Shown piece after piece: positions 19,522-27,922 of a DNA stretch of 64,000 nt. The stretch is from Cupriavidus taiwanensis LMG 19424 (GTDB taxonomy: Bacteria > Pseudomonadota > Gammaproteobacteria > Burkholderiales > Burkholderiaceae), in contig NC_010528.1 of the NCBI RefSeq assembly GCF_000069785.1, forward strand, positions 2,666,001 through 2,730,000. The letters are read 5' to 3'. The notes under the pieces were generated by a model. It saw only the letters and a program-made list of their open reading frames with translations, did no database searches and was not told the origin of the DNA. The position numbers were made by a program, and so were the translations under genes. How positions within the stretch are numbered: the stretch's first letter is position 1; each line of letters opens with the position of its first letter.

Positions 19522-19553
19522 AGGCAGGCGGCCACCGGGCGCCTGCCTTTTTT
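19522..19553 (+). terminator. Rho-independent terminator after the small secreted protein gene
   Basis: Stem AGGCAGGCG (19522-19530) / CGCCTGCCT (19540-19548) with a 9-nt loop, ending in a run of six to seven T. Confidence 0.85.
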
Positions 19554-19644
19554 ATTTCGCGTCGGTTGCACCGCGCGCGGCCGCGGGTGCAACGTGCGTT
19601 ATGCTTGCGGCTGCCCGACGCCGAGCCTTCCCGGACCAATCATC

Positions 19645-20097
19645 ATGCCCCTGTTGTCGAAGACCCTGACCTCAAGCTGCTGCTTAGCGATCGCCGCACT
19701 GGCCGCCGGCGTTGCCAACGCTCAAGGCGCGCTGCCGGTGGCGCCGCTGACCGCGGGCATGTATGCAATCCAGGCCGAAGTCGCCGCCTCGCCCGCCGCG
19801 CGCGAGCAAGGGCTGATGTACCGGAAATCGATGGCGCCCAATGCCGGCATGCTGTTCGTATTCGAGCAGAAGGCGGGCCACTGCTTCTGGATGCGCAATA
19901 CCGAGCTGCCGCTGTCGATTGCATTCCTCGCTGACGACGGCACCATCGTCAATATCGAAGACATGGCGCCGCGGACCGAAAACAACCATTGCCCGAAGGC
20001 GGCTATCCGTTATGCGCTGGAGATGAACCAGGGCTGGTTCGCGCAGAAGGGCATCAAGGCCGGCGCGAAGATCGGGGGATTGCCGCAGCCGCGCTGA
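19645..20097 (+). CDS. DUF192-family secreted protein
   Basis: 150 aa from ATG 19645. An N-terminal hydrophobic signal peptide ends around VANAQG. The rest is a single DUF192 domain with the family signatures AREQGLMYRKSMAPNAGMLFVF, CFWMRNTELPLSIAFLADDG and the C-terminal YALEMNQGWFAQKGIKAG. The biochemical role of DUF192 is unknown; it is often a periplasmic or exported protein. It converges on yajQ, and the 47-bp gap holds a GC-rich 8-bp hairpin (GCGCCGGC/GCCGGCGC) without a T tract. Confidence 0.9.
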   Translation: MPLLSKTLTSSCCLAIAALAAGVANAQGALPVAPLTAGMYAIQAEVAASPAAREQGLMYRKSMAPNAGMLFVFEQKAGHCFWMRNTELPLSIAFLADDGTIVNIEDMAPRTENNHCPKAAIRYALEMNQGWFAQKGIKAGAKIGGLPQPR

Positions 20098-20144
20098 ACG
20101 GCGGCCGCGAGCGGCGCCGGCACGGGAGCCGGCGCGGGTGCCGC

Positions 20145-20630
20145 TCAGTCGCGGAAGTTGTTGAAGTCCAGCGGTGCCTCGGACACATCCTTGCGCAGCA
20201 TCGCGATCACGTTCTGCAGGTCGTCGCGCTTGGTGCCCGACACGCGCACCGTGTCGCCCTGGATGCTGGCCTGTACCTTGATCTTGCTGTCCTTGATCAT
20301 GCGCACGATCTTCTTGGACAGGTCGCCGGTCACGCCCTTCTTGATGGTGATCACCTGCTTGACCTTGTCGCCGCTGATCTTCTCGGTCTTGCCGTAATCC
20401 AGGAAGCGCACGTCGACGTTGCGCTTGGCCATCTTGCTGATCAGCACGTCCTTGACCTGGTCCAGCTTGAAATCGTCGTCGGCAAAGGCGGTCAGTTCGT
20501 TTTCCTTGTGCTCGACCCGGGCGTCGGAGCCCTTGAAATCGAAGCGCGTCGAGATTTCCTTGTTGGCCTGCTCGACGGCGTTCTTCACCTCGACCATGTT
20601 CGCTTCGCACACTACGTCAAACGACGGCAT
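20145..20630 (-). CDS. yajQ: YajQ-family nucleotide-binding protein
   Basis: 161 aa, full length for the family (DUF520). It begins [21 protein letters not shown] and continues with the typical [35 protein letters not shown] and the C-terminal [19 protein letters not shown]. Two alternating alpha/beta subdomains bind nucleotides or tRNA in homologues, and some relatives are cyclic-di-GMP effectors; which applies here is unknown. AAGGAG lies at a good distance before the ATG. It is divergent from murB. Confidence 0.95.
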
Positions 20631-20685
20631 TGCATTCTCCTTGTGATCCGTATGCCCGGAAGCCAGCCGCGCACGGCGCCTTCCG

Positions 20686-20691
20686 TATAAT
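20686..20691 (+). promoter_or_regulatory. Candidate murB -10 box
   Basis: TATAAT in the context TTCCGTATAATCC, 62 nt before the murB ATG; the same CCGTATAAT string recurs before murJ (24452). No clear -35. Confidence 0.4.
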
Positions 20692-20753
20692 CCAGCCTAC
20701 CTCGCAGTTCCGGGTCGCGCACACCAGCGGCGGCCGCGTCACCTTTCCCTTGC

Positions 20754-21773
20754 ATGGCAGATTTCCACGAATTCTATCCCCTGCGTCGCCACAATACATT
20801 CGGATTCGACGCGCGCGCGCGTTTTGCGGTGCATGTGCGCAGCGAGGCCGACCTGAGCGCAGCCCTCGCCGACCCGCGCGCCGAAGGCCTGCCACTGGTG
20901 GTGCTGGGGGGCGGCAGCAATGTCGTGCTGACGGGCGACCTCGACGCGCTGGTGCTGCTGATGGAAATCCCCGGCTACCAGGTCGAGGCCACCAGCGAAG
21001 GCGGCGATGCCTGGCTGGTCACCGTGGGCGCGGGGGAAAACTGGAACGTGCTGGTCAACCGCACCATCGCCGACGGCATGCCGGGGCTGGAAAACCTGGC
21101 GCTGATCCCGGGCACCGCCGGCGCGGCGCCGATCCAGAACATCGGCGCCTACGGGGTGGAACTGCGCGAGCGCTTTGCCGGCGTGCGGGCCTATGACCGG
21201 CAGGCCGGCGCCTTCGTCTGGCTGGATCTGCAGGATTGCGATTTCGGCTACCGCGACAGCCTGTTCAAGCGCGCTGGCGCCGGCCGCTACATCATTACCG
21301 CGGTCACGCTGCGCCTGCCGAAGGGCTGGCAACCCGTGCTGTCGTACGGCGAACTGGCGCGCGAACTGGACGGACAAGCCTCGCCGGACGCGGCCGCCAT
21401 CCGCGACGCCGTGGTCGCGATCCGCTCGCGCAAGCTGCCCGATCCCGCGCAGCTGGGCAATGCCGGCAGCTTCTTCAAGAATCCGCTGGTCAGCGCCACG
21501 CAGCGCAACGCCTTGCTGCAGGCGCATCCTGACCTGGTGAGCTATGCGCAGCCGGACGGCAGCTACAAGCTCGCGGCCGGCTGGCTGATCGACCGCTGCG
21601 GCTTCAAGGGCGTGAGCGACGGGCCCGTGGGTGTCTATGGCAAGCAGGCCCTGGTGCTGGTGCACCATGGCGGCGGCACCGGCGCGATGCTGCTGGCGCT
21701 GGCCAACCGTATTGCCGATACCGTGCAGGCGCGCTACGGCGTGCGCATCGAGCCCGAGCCGGTGGTGCTGTAA
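20754..21773 (+). CDS. murB: UDP-N-acetylmuramate dehydrogenase
   Basis: 339 aa, E. coli-type (type I) MurB. The FAD enzyme reduces UDP-GlcNAc-enolpyruvate to UDP-MurNAc with NADPH in cytosolic peptidoglycan precursor synthesis. The FAD-binding loop is VVLGGGSNVVLTGD, followed by IPGTAGAAPIQNIGAYGVEL. The catalytic serine is in GNAGSFFKNP and the catalytic glutamate in the terminal RIEPEPVVL. It is divergent from yajQ and convergent with ppnP. Confidence 0.97.
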   Translation: MADFHEFYPLRRHNTFGFDARARFAVHVRSEADLSAALADPRAEGLPLVVLGGGSNVVLTGDLDALVLLMEIPGYQVEATSEGGDAWLVTVGAGENWNVLVNRTIADGMPGLENLALIPGTAGAAPIQNIGAYGVELRERFAGVRAYDRQAGAFVWLDLQDCDFGYRDSLFKRAGAGRYIITAVTLRLPKGWQPVLSYGELARELDGQASPDAAAIRDAVVAIRSRKLPDPAQLGNAGSFFKNPLVSATQRNALLQAHPDLVSYAQPDGSYKLAAGWLIDRCGFKGVSDGPVGVYGKQALVLVHHGGGTGAMLLALANRIADTVQARYGVRIEPEPVVL

Positions 21774-21806
21774 CGCCGCGGGCCAGCCCGGCTGGCCCCC
21801 TGCCTG

Positions 21807-22124
21807 TTACTCGAAGTGGCAGACGTAGTCCAGCGTCTCCTGCACTTCGATATCGAAGCTGCTGTTGCCCGGCACGCTGAACTGCTGGCCGGCGCCGTAG
21901 GCCTGCCAGTCTTCCGAACCGGCCAGGCGCACGCGGCAGGTGCCGGCGTTGATTTCCATGATTTCCGCAGCGCCGGTGTTGAAGGTCAGCGACGCCGGGA
22001 AAATCACGCCCAGCGTCTTGCGGGTGCCGTCCGGGAACAGCACGGTGTGGCTCACGCACTTGCCGTCGAAATACAGGTTGGCTTTCTTGACGACCGATAC
22101 GTTGTCGAACTGGCTCACTTCCAT
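21807..22124 (-). CDS. ppnP: Pyrimidine/purine nucleoside phosphorylase (PpnP family, DUF1255)
   Basis: 105 aa from ATG 22124. It is a small cupin: [20 protein letters not shown], then [42 protein letters not shown] and the terminal DYVCHFE. E. coli PpnP phosphorolyses many nucleosides. The start is ambiguous: AAGGAG abuts ATG 22124 with no spacing, while a GTG at 22133 and another at 22118 are also in frame. The latter would sit 6 nt from the AAGGAG but would trim only two residues. It follows the argF terminator on the same strand. Confidence 0.92.
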   Translation of the reverse strand: MEVSQFDNVSVVKKANLYFDGKCVSHTVLFPDGTRKTLGVIFPASLTFNTGAAEIMEINAGTCRVRLAGSEDWQAYGAGQQFSVPGNSSFDIEVQETLDYVCHFE

Positions 22125-22150
22125 CTCCTTCACTGTCTTGAATAGGACGT

Positions 22151-22176
22151 AAAAAGAGGGGCCATCGCGGCCCCTC
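22151..22176 (-). terminator. argF terminator
   Basis: Stem GAGGGGCC (22156-22163) / GGCCCCTC (22169-22176) with a 5-nt loop, followed on the minus strand by five T. Confidence 0.8.
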
Positions 22177-22197
22177 CCCTGTTCACCCCGGACGCGC

Positions 22198-23121
22198 TCA
22201 GTAGCGGCCGCAGAGCAGGTATTCCATCAGCGCCTTCTGCACGTGCAGGCGGTTTTCCGCCTCGTCCCAGACCACGCTCTTGGGGCCGTCGATCACGGCG
22301 GCCTCGACTTCCTCACCGCGGTGCGCCGGCAGGCAATGCATGAAGAGCGCGTCGGGCTCGGCGCGGTCCATCATCGCGGTGGTGACCATCCAGTCCTTGA
22401 AGGCGCGCTTGCGGGCATCGTTCTCGGCCTCGAAGCCCATGCTGGTCCACACGTCGGTGGTGACCAGGCTGGCGCCCTGGCAGGCCGCGAGCGGGTCGTC
22501 GAAGACCTTGACCAGGCCAGACGCGGAAGCCGGCACCATGACCGGGTCAAGCTGATAGCCAGGGGGCGCCGAGAAGTGAAAGGTGAAGCCCAGTCGCTCG
22601 GCGGCCTGGATCCAGGTGTACGCCATATTGTTGGCGTCGCCGATCCACGCCACCGTCTTGCCGCGGATGCTGCCGCGCTGCTCGATGTAGGTGAAGACGT
22701 CGGCCAGCACCTGGCACGGGTGGTATTCGTTAGTCAGGCCGTTGATCACCGGCACGCGCGAGTGCGCGGCGAAGCGATCGATGATGTCCTGGCCGAAGGT
22801 GCGGATCATGATGATGTCGACCATGCGCGAGATCACCTGCGCCGCATCCTCGATCGGCTCGCCGCGCCCCAGCTGCGAGTCGCGCGTGTTCAGGAAGACC
22901 GCGTGGCCGCCCAGCTGGTGGATGCCGGCTTCGAACGACAGGCGCGTACGCGTGGAATTCTTTTCGAAGATCATGGCCAGCGTGCGGTCATGCAGCGGGT
23001 GCCAGGTCTCGTAGTTCTTGAACTTGGCCTTCAGGATCCGTGCGCGGTCCAGCAGGTACTCGTACTCGTCGGGAGTGAAGTCGCTGAACTGGAGGTAATG
23101 CTTGATCGGGGTTGAGCTCAT
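22198..23121 (-). CDS. argF: Ornithine carbamoyltransferase
   Basis: 307 aa catalytic-type OTCase, converting ornithine and carbamoyl phosphate to citrulline in arginine biosynthesis. The carbamoyl-phosphate loop is [13 protein letters not shown]; further signatures are HPCQVLAD, the ornithine-side DVWTSMGFE and [14 protein letters not shown] 23121 ([15 protein letters not shown]) fits the family; in-frame sequence upstream to 23238 is not conserved. Upstream on the other strand lies the DUF3579 gene, a common betaproteobacterial pairing. Confidence 0.97.
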   Translation of the reverse strand: MSSTPIKHYLQFSDFTPDEYEYLLDRARILKAKFKNYETWHPLHDRTLAMIFEKNSTRTRLSFEAGIHQLGGHAVFLNTRDSQLGRGEPIEDAAQVISRMVDIIMIRTFGQDIIDRFAAHSRVPVINGLTNEYHPCQVLADVFTYIEQRGSIRGKTVAWIGDANNMAYTWIQAAERLGFTFHFSAPPGYQLDPVMVPASASGLVKVFDDPLAACQGASLVTTDVWTSMGFEAENDARKRAFKDWMVTTAMMDRAEPDALFMHCLPAHRGEEVEAAVIDGPKSVVWDEAENRLHVQKALMEYLLCGRY

Positions 23122-23308
23122 AAAACAAAGAAGGCGGCTCGGTGGGGACGCGCCGTCACGAACTGTTCTTGCAAACTGTCCAGGATCGAAGCGCGTCGCG
23201 GAGCCGCCTTTCGCGTCGCATACGCAATTTAACTGCAAGGATCATAAGGGATTATTTCTGCTTTGGCGAGCCCGGATCAACCCGGCCGGGGCCTGCCGCA
23301 CCGTTGCG

Positions 23309-23326
23309 CTGACAGCTTCCTGACAG
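23309..23326 (-). promoter_or_regulatory. 18-bp tandem direct repeat (OmpR/PhoB-like operator), copy 1
   Basis: CTGACAG repeated at an 11-bp step: CTGACAGCTTCCTGACAG. On the minus strand it reads CTGTCAG-N4-CTGTCAG, the 7-4-7 architecture of PhoB/OmpR-family boxes. A copy differing at one position lies at 62322-62339. Confidence 0.5.
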
Positions 23327-23347
23327 GATTTTGCCCTTATGCGCAAC

Positions 23348-23365
23348 TCTTATATAAGATATAAT
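23348..23365 (+). promoter_or_regulatory. Palindrome TCTTATATAAGA abutting a TATAAT -10 box
   Basis: The 12-bp palindrome (23348-23359) directly precedes TATAAT (23360-23365), so a bound protein would cover the spacer of a promoter reading toward the DUF3579 gene. The same 12 bp occur at 18381-18392. -35 candidates are weak. Confidence 0.55.
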
Positions 23366-23564
23366 ACTGGCTGATTCACGCGGGGCCCGGCATACCCATG
23401 CCAGTGCCCGCCGCCGGCATCAAAAGTGCCCCTGCAGGACACCGACGCCCCGCCTTCCGGCTGGAACCAGCGCGAACCAATCGCGTCCCGGCCGCGTCAA
23501 ACGGGCGCCCCGTCCAAGCGGGCTTACCGTCGAGTCATCCGCCTCACCCGCAGTGTCCAGCCTC

Positions 23565-23864
23565 ATGAACCCCAACGTTCGCGAATACTTTATCCAAGGC
23601 ATTACCAAGGAAGGCAAGACCTTCCGCCCGAGCGACTGGGCTGAACGACTGTGCGGCGTGATGGCGCAGTTCCGTCCCGAGGGCGACAGCGGCGACCCCC
23701 GCCTGACCTACTCGCCCTACGTGCGGCCGATCTTTGCCGGCAACGTCAAATGCGTGGTGGTGGACGTGCGCCTGCGCGACATCGAACCCAAGGCGCTGGA
23801 CTTCGTGCTGAACTTCGCCCGCGACAACAACCTGCAGCTGGTCGAAGCCTGCTCGCTCGAATAA
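23565..23864 (+). CDS. DUF3579 family protein
   Basis: 99 aa from ATG 23565 (MNPNVREYFIQGITKEGKTF). It is a small soluble protein with a central LTYSPYVRPIFAGNVKCVVV and a C-terminal PKALDFVLNFARDNNLQLVE. It is conserved as a unit in betaproteobacteria (DUF3579) and usually lies between rpsT and argF, as here. No function is known. The leader is long (about 200 nt from the putative -10). A strong bidirectional terminator separates it from rpsT. Confidence 0.88.
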   Translation: MNPNVREYFIQGITKEGKTFRPSDWAERLCGVMAQFRPEGDSGDPRLTYSPYVRPIFAGNVKCVVVDVRLRDIEPKALDFVLNFARDNNLQLVEACSLE

Positions 23865-23884
23865 GCCAGGCGGCGCCGGAAAGC

Positions 23885-23915
23885 AAAAAAGCTCGTCGGA
23901 TGACGAGCTTTTTTT
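23885..23915. terminator. Bidirectional terminator between the DUF3579 gene and rpsT
   Basis: AAAAAAGCTCGTC (23885-23897) pairs with GACGAGCTTTTTT (23902-23914) around a 4-nt loop. T runs of six to seven exist on both strands, serving both convergent genes. Confidence 0.9.
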
Positions 23916-23990
23916 ATTGTCGGCGGCATGCCCCTGGGCACCCGCCTCTGCTGGGCCGCCTGAGCGGCCCGGGCAGCTGCGAGGCTGCTA

Positions 23991-24257
23991 TCAGGCAGCC
24001 ATGGCCTTGATGGCGGCCGACAGGCGCGACTTGTGACGTGCAGCCTTGTTCTTGTGCACGATCTTCTTGTCGGCGATGCTGTCGATCACGGCTTGCGAGT
24101 TCTTGAAGATCTCGGCGGCAGCGGCCTTGTCGCCAGCGTCGATGGCCTTGCGGACGGCCTTGACGGCGGTGCGCAGACGCGAACGCAGGCTGGAGTTGTG
24201 GGCGTTCTGGGCAACGGCCTGGCGGGCGCGCTTGCGGGCTTGTGCGGAATTTGCCAT
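23991..24257 (-). CDS. rpsT: 30S ribosomal protein S20
   Basis: 88 aa basic helical protein that binds 16S rRNA early in 30S assembly. It starts [21 protein letters not shown] and has the family features [19 protein letters not shown] and [20 protein letters not shown]. It is transcribed from an AT-rich promoter about 120 bp upstream, giving a leader of ~110 nt, which in E. coli is the site of S20 autoregulation. The gene before murJ and after DUF3579 is in its usual place. Confidence 0.98.
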   Translation of the reverse strand: MANSAQARKRARQAVAQNAHNSSLRSRLRTAVKAVRKAIDAGDKAAAAEIFKNSQAVIDSIADKKIVHKNKAARHKSRLSAAIKAMAA

Positions 24258-24578
24258 GTAAAAAATATCCTGAATTCAGATGCGTGCCGCGGGGGACACA
24301 ACAATTAAGTCATATCGAGCGACCCGGGATGCACTGACACACGAATCCGGAACGCAACTGTCCTTGTGAATCGGCAATTATACACAGATGCCAACGCAAG
24401 TGACAAGACCGCTGGGACTTTGCCGCCCAGAGGCAGGGGGCGGGGCGTGATCCGTATAATAAGCGCCACATTGTGCCGGGCCACGTGGCGCGCCGGCAAC
24501 TTTACTGCCCGGACCGCGTCTCAAAGAGCTCGCGGTGCTCCTGGGCACCGGCCCACCCGTCCCGCACCCGTCCGCACC
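24258..24578. other. 321-bp divergent region between rpsT and murJ
   Basis: No gene. It holds the rpsT promoter on the minus strand (24377-24406) and a plus-strand TATAAT at 24455-24460, 118 nt before the murJ TTG. The rest is leader sequence of both genes. Confidence 0.55.
24377..24406 (-). promoter_or_regulatory. Candidate rpsT promoter
   Basis: On the minus strand TTGTCA (24406-24401), an 18-bp spacer and a perfect TATAAT (24382-24377). The predicted leader of rpsT is about 110 nt. Confidence 0.55.
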
Positions 24579-26129
24579 TTGAACCTGCTCAAAGCGCTCG
24601 CCACCATCAGCAGCCTGACGATGCTCTCTCGCATCACCGGCCTGGTGCGCGAGATCCTGATCGCCCGCGCCTTCGGCGCGTCGGACATGACCGACGCGTT
24701 CAACGTGGCCTTCCGCATCCCCAACCTGCTGCGCCGCATCTTCGGCGAAGGCGCGTTCTCGCAGGCCTTCGTGCCCATCCTTGGCGAATACCACACCAAG
24801 CGCGGCGACGCCCCGACCAAGGCCCTGATCGACGCGGTCGCCACCGTGATGACCTGGGTGCTGATGGCCGTGTCGCTGCTGGGCGTGATTGGCGCGCCGC
24901 TGGTGATGACGGTGGTCGCCACGGGCTTTCGCGGGCAGGCCGATACCTATACCGCCGCCGTGTTCATGACGCGCGTGATGTTCCCGTATATCGGGTTGAT
25001 TTCGCTGGTGGCGCTGGCGTCGGGCATTCTCAATACGTGGCGCAAGTTCGCGGTGCCGGCCTTTACGCCGGTGCTTCTCAACCTGTGCCTGATCGTGGCG
25101 GCGCTGTTCGTCGGCCCCCATATGGAGCAGCCGATCTACGCCCAGGCATGGGGCGTGCTGATCGGCGGCGTGCTGCAGCTGGCGATCCAGGTGCCGGCGT
25201 TGCGGCGCCTGGGGGTGATGCCGCGCATCCGCTTCAACCTGCGCGCGGCGTGGTCGGACCCGGGCGTGCGCCGCATCCTGCGCCAGATGGGGCCGGCGCT
25301 GCTGGCGGTATCGGTGGCGCAGGTCAGCCAGATCATCAATACCAATATCGCCTCGCGGCTGGCGGCTGGCAGCGTGTCGTACCTGACCTACGCCGACCGG
25401 CTGATGGAATTCCCCACTGCGCTGCTGGGTGTCGCGCTGGGAACGATCCTGCTGCCGAGCCTGTCCAGGGCCAACGCCTCGGGCGACCATGCCGAATACT
25501 CGAGCCTGCTCGACTGGGGCCTGCGCCTGACGTTCCTGCTGGCCGTGCCGTGCGCGGTCGGCCTGTTCGTGTTCGGCGCGCCGCTGACCGCGGTGCTGTT
25601 CAACTACGGCAAGTTCGACGCCCATGCGGTCGAGATGACGCGCCAGGCGCTGGTCTCGTACGGCGTGGGCCTGATGGGGCTGATTTCGATCAAGATCCTC
25701 GCGCCGGGCTTCTATGCGCGCCAGGATATCCGCACGCCGGTCAAGATCGCGCTGCTGGTGCTGGTGATCACGCAGGCCTGCAACGTAGCGTTCGTGCCCT
25801 GGATCGGCCATGCCGGGCTGGCGCTGTCGATCAGCGCCGGCGCCACGCTCAACGCGCTGCTGCTGTTCTACGGCCTGCGCCGGCGCGGGCTGTACCGCCC
25901 GGCGCCGGGCTGGTGGCTGTTCCTGGCGCAGCTGACTGCTTCGGTGCTGCTGCTGTCGGGCATGCTGCTCTGGTTCGCGCGCAACTTCGACTGGATCGGC
26001 CTGGGCGCGACACCGCTGCTGCGCATCGCACTGCTGGCTTCGTGCCTGGTACTTGCAGCGGTGGTCTACTTCGGTACACTGTGGCTCATGGGACTGCGCT
26101 ACTCTGCCTTCAGGCGCCGGGCCGGCTGA
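24579..26129 (+). CDS. murJ: Lipid II flippase MurJ (MviN)
   Basis: 516 aa integral membrane protein with about 14 hydrophobic helices. It flips lipid II across the inner membrane for peptidoglycan synthesis. I place the start at TTG 24579 because MNLLKALATISSLTMLSRITGLVREI matches the family N-terminus; the in-frame sequence upstream crosses the promoter. Family features are DAFNVAFRIPNLLRRIFGEGAFSQAFVP and the cationic residues of the central cavity (e.g. the Arg in RRIFGE). Codon use is like its neighbours. SirB1-family and DedA genes follow. Confidence 0.95.
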   Translation: MNLLKALATISSLTMLSRITGLVREILIARAFGASDMTDAFNVAFRIPNLLRRIFGEGAFSQAFVPILGEYHTKRGDAPTKALIDAVATVMTWVLMAVSLLGVIGAPLVMTVVATGFRGQADTYTAAVFMTRVMFPYIGLISLVALASGILNTWRKFAVPAFTPVLLNLCLIVAALFVGPHMEQPIYAQAWGVLIGGVLQLAIQVPALRRLGVMPRIRFNLRAAWSDPGVRRILRQMGPALLAVSVAQVSQIINTNIASRLAAGSVSYLTYADRLMEFPTALLGVALGTILLPSLSRANASGDHAEYSSLLDWGLRLTFLLAVPCAVGLFVFGAPLTAVLFNYGKFDAHAVEMTRQALVSYGVGLMGLISIKILAPGFYARQDIRTPVKIALLVLVITQACNVAFVPWIGHAGLALSISAGATLNALLLFYGLRRRGLYRPAPGWWLFLAQLTASVLLLSGMLLWFARNFDWIGLGATPLLRIALLASCLVLAAVVYFGTLWLMGLRYSAFRRRAG

Positions 26130-26220
26130 TGGGTCAGCGGCAACTGCCATTGCCGGCTGAGCGCCTGGCATGGGTGACCAACGCTGCGCGCGGTGCCGGC
26201 GGCTGCACCGGGAAACCGAC

Positions 26221-27069
26221 ATGACATCGACCAAAGTCCTGGACTATTTCGCCAGCCTCGTGGCCGACGAAAACGGCATCCCGCTGACCGAGACCGCGCT
26301 GTCCATCGCGCAGGACGCCTATCCCGACCTGGACCTGCAGGGCGAACTGGCGGCGCTGGACGTGCTGGCGCTGCGGCTGAAGCGCCGGATTGCCGAAGGC
26401 ACCCCCGCGATCCAGCGGCTGCGGCTGCTGAACCATTTCTTCTATCGCGATCTGGGCTTCGGCGCCAACGCGAACGACTACTACGATCCCGACAACTCCT
26501 ACCTGAACGTGGTGCTGCGCCAGCGCCGCGGCATCCCGATCTCGCTCGCGGTGCTGCACATGGAGCTGGGCCAGCAGATCGGCCTGCCGCTCAAGGGGGT
26601 GTCGTTCCCCAACCATTTCCTGCTGCGCATGACGATCCCGGCCGGCGAAGTGATACTGGACCCGCTCACCGGCGAGACCCTGTCGAAGGAGCAGTTGCAG
26701 GAGATGCTGGACCCGTACCTGGAGCGCGAGGGTATCAGCGATGCCAGCCAGGTGCCGCTGGGCCTGTTCCTGCGCGCCGCCAGCCACCGCGAGATCATCG
26801 CGCGCATGCTGCGCAACCTGAAGGCGATCTATCTGCAGGAATCGCGCTGGCAGCGGCTGCTGGCGGTGCAGAACCGGCTGGTGATCCTGCTGCCGGGTTC
26901 GATCGAGGAAGTGCGCGACCGGGGCCTGGCCTATGCCAACCTGGAGTGCTTCCGTCCCGCGCTGGCCGACCTGGAAGCCTATGTCCAGGCCCGCCCCGAC
27001 GCCGCCGATATCGGCCAGATCCGCGAGCGCATGCCAGCGCTGCGGATGATGAGCCGCAGCCTCAATTGA
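26221..27069 (+). CDS. SirB1 family protein (transglutaminase-like, TPR-containing)
   Basis: 282 aa from ATG 26221. The central transglutaminase-like region is seen in YYDPDNSYLNVVLRQRRGIPISLAVLHMELGQQIGLPLKGVSFPNHFLLR. The C-terminal third (about 180-275) is helical with TPR-like units (VRDRGLAYANLECFRPALADLEAYVQ). The family is named after Salmonella SirB1; E. coli YchA is a relative. Its function is unknown, and the catalytic Cys of transglutaminases is not evident. It follows murJ by 91 bp. Confidence 0.88.
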   Translation: MTSTKVLDYFASLVADENGIPLTETALSIAQDAYPDLDLQGELAALDVLALRLKRRIAEGTPAIQRLRLLNHFFYRDLGFGANANDYYDPDNSYLNVVLRQRRGIPISLAVLHMELGQQIGLPLKGVSFPNHFLLRMTIPAGEVILDPLTGETLSKEQLQEMLDPYLEREGISDASQVPLGLFLRAASHREIIARMLRNLKAIYLQESRWQRLLAVQNRLVILLPGSIEEVRDRGLAYANLECFRPALADLEAYVQARPDAADIGQIRERMPALRMMSRSLN

Positions 27070-27103
27070 CGCGGCTCAGCTGAAACTGTAGCGCTGATGC
27101 GGC

Positions 27104-27769
27104 TCAGCGCTCCACGCGCGTGGGCCGGCGGCGGTTGCCGCGCACCAGCTTCCACAGGCCGCCCAGCACCAGCGGCACCACTGCCGCGCCGATCCCCGCC
27201 AGCACGATCAGGTTCAGGTACTGCTTGACGAACGGCAGGTTGCCGAAGAAGTAGCCGGCAAACACCAGCCCGACCACCCAGGCGAGCGCGCCGATCACGT
27301 TGAACATCTGGAAGCGCGCGAAGGTCATCTGCGACACGCCGGCCACGAACGGCGCGAAGGTGCGCACGATCGGCACGAAGCGCGCCATCACCAGCGTCTT
27401 GCCGCCGTGCCGCTCATAGAAGTCATGGGTGCGGCGCAAGGCATCCTGGTCCAGGAAGCGCCACTGGTGATCGAACACCTTGGGCCCGATCCAGTTGCCC
27501 ACCATGTAGTTCACGGTATTGCCGGAAATGGCCGCCACCAGCAGCAGGCCGATCAGCCCCCATTCGTTCATGGCGCCGGTCGCGCAGAAGGCACCGGCGA
27601 TAAACAGCAGCGAGTCGCCCGGCAGGAACGGCAGCACCACCAGCCCGGTCTCGGCAAAAACGATCAGGAACAGGATGGCATAGACCCAGTGGCCGTACTG
27701 GTCGATGACCGTGCCGAGGTATTTGTCGACATGCACCAGCATGTCGATGAGCTGCAAAGCGAGATCCAA
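27104..27769 (-). CDS. dedA: DedA-family inner-membrane protein
   Basis: 221 aa from TTG 27769 (MDLALQLIDMLVHVDKYLG), which aligns residue for residue with the start of E. coli DedA; GGGGAA lies upstream. Motifs: ETGLVVLPFLPGDSLLFIAGA near the N-terminus, then GNTVNYMVGNWIGPKVFDH and the family signature HGGKTLVMARFVPIVRTFAPFVAG with its conserved arginines. DedA proteins are undecaprenyl-phosphate or phospholipid transporters/scramblases needed for envelope homeostasis and proton-motive force. The Arg-rich C-terminus is cytosolic. It is divergent from mutL. Confidence 0.93.
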   Translation of the reverse strand: MDLALQLIDMLVHVDKYLGTVIDQYGHWVYAILFLIVFAETGLVVLPFLPGDSLLFIAGAFCATGAMNEWGLIGLLLVAAISGNTVNYMVGNWIGPKVFDHQWRFLDQDALRRTHDFYERHGGKTLVMARFVPIVRTFAPFVAGVSQMTFARFQMFNVIGALAWVVGLVFAGYFFGNLPFVKQYLNLIVLAGIGAAVVPLVLGGLWKLVRGNRRRPTRVER

Positions 27770-27910
27770 GTCGTTCCCCGTGTGATGGTTTGACGGTTTC
27801 GTTCCATGCGGCGCCGGTGTCCGATCCACGCCGCCATGGCCTGAATCATACAAGAGCGGCCGCGCCTTTCCCCCTGCTCCGCAACCCGTCTGCGTGGGGG
27901 AACGTCCACG

Positions 27911-27916
27911 TATAAT
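27911..27916 (+). promoter_or_regulatory. mutL -10 box, predicted leaderless
   Basis: TATAAT is followed by exactly CGCCGG and then the mutL ATG at 27923. Transcription should begin at the start codon. No Shine-Dalgarno is present, and no alternative start lies before the conserved ATPase sequence. Confidence 0.55.
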
Positions 27917-27922
27917 CGCCGG

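Larger units (their letters stand above)
23122..23564. other. 443-bp divergent control region between argF and the DUF3579 gene
   Basis: No gene. It holds an 18-bp tandem repeat (23309-23326) and a TCTTATATAAGA palindrome abutting TATAAT (23348-23365), both annotated separately. About 200 nt of leader remain between that TATAAT and the DUF3579 ATG. The argF-proximal 190 bp show no obvious promoter hexamers. Confidence 0.5.

Noticed and set aside
21780..21798. GGGCCAGC/GCTGGCCC hairpin between murB and ppnP as a terminator
   Set aside because: Good 8-bp stem but no T run on either strand; left unannotated as a terminator.
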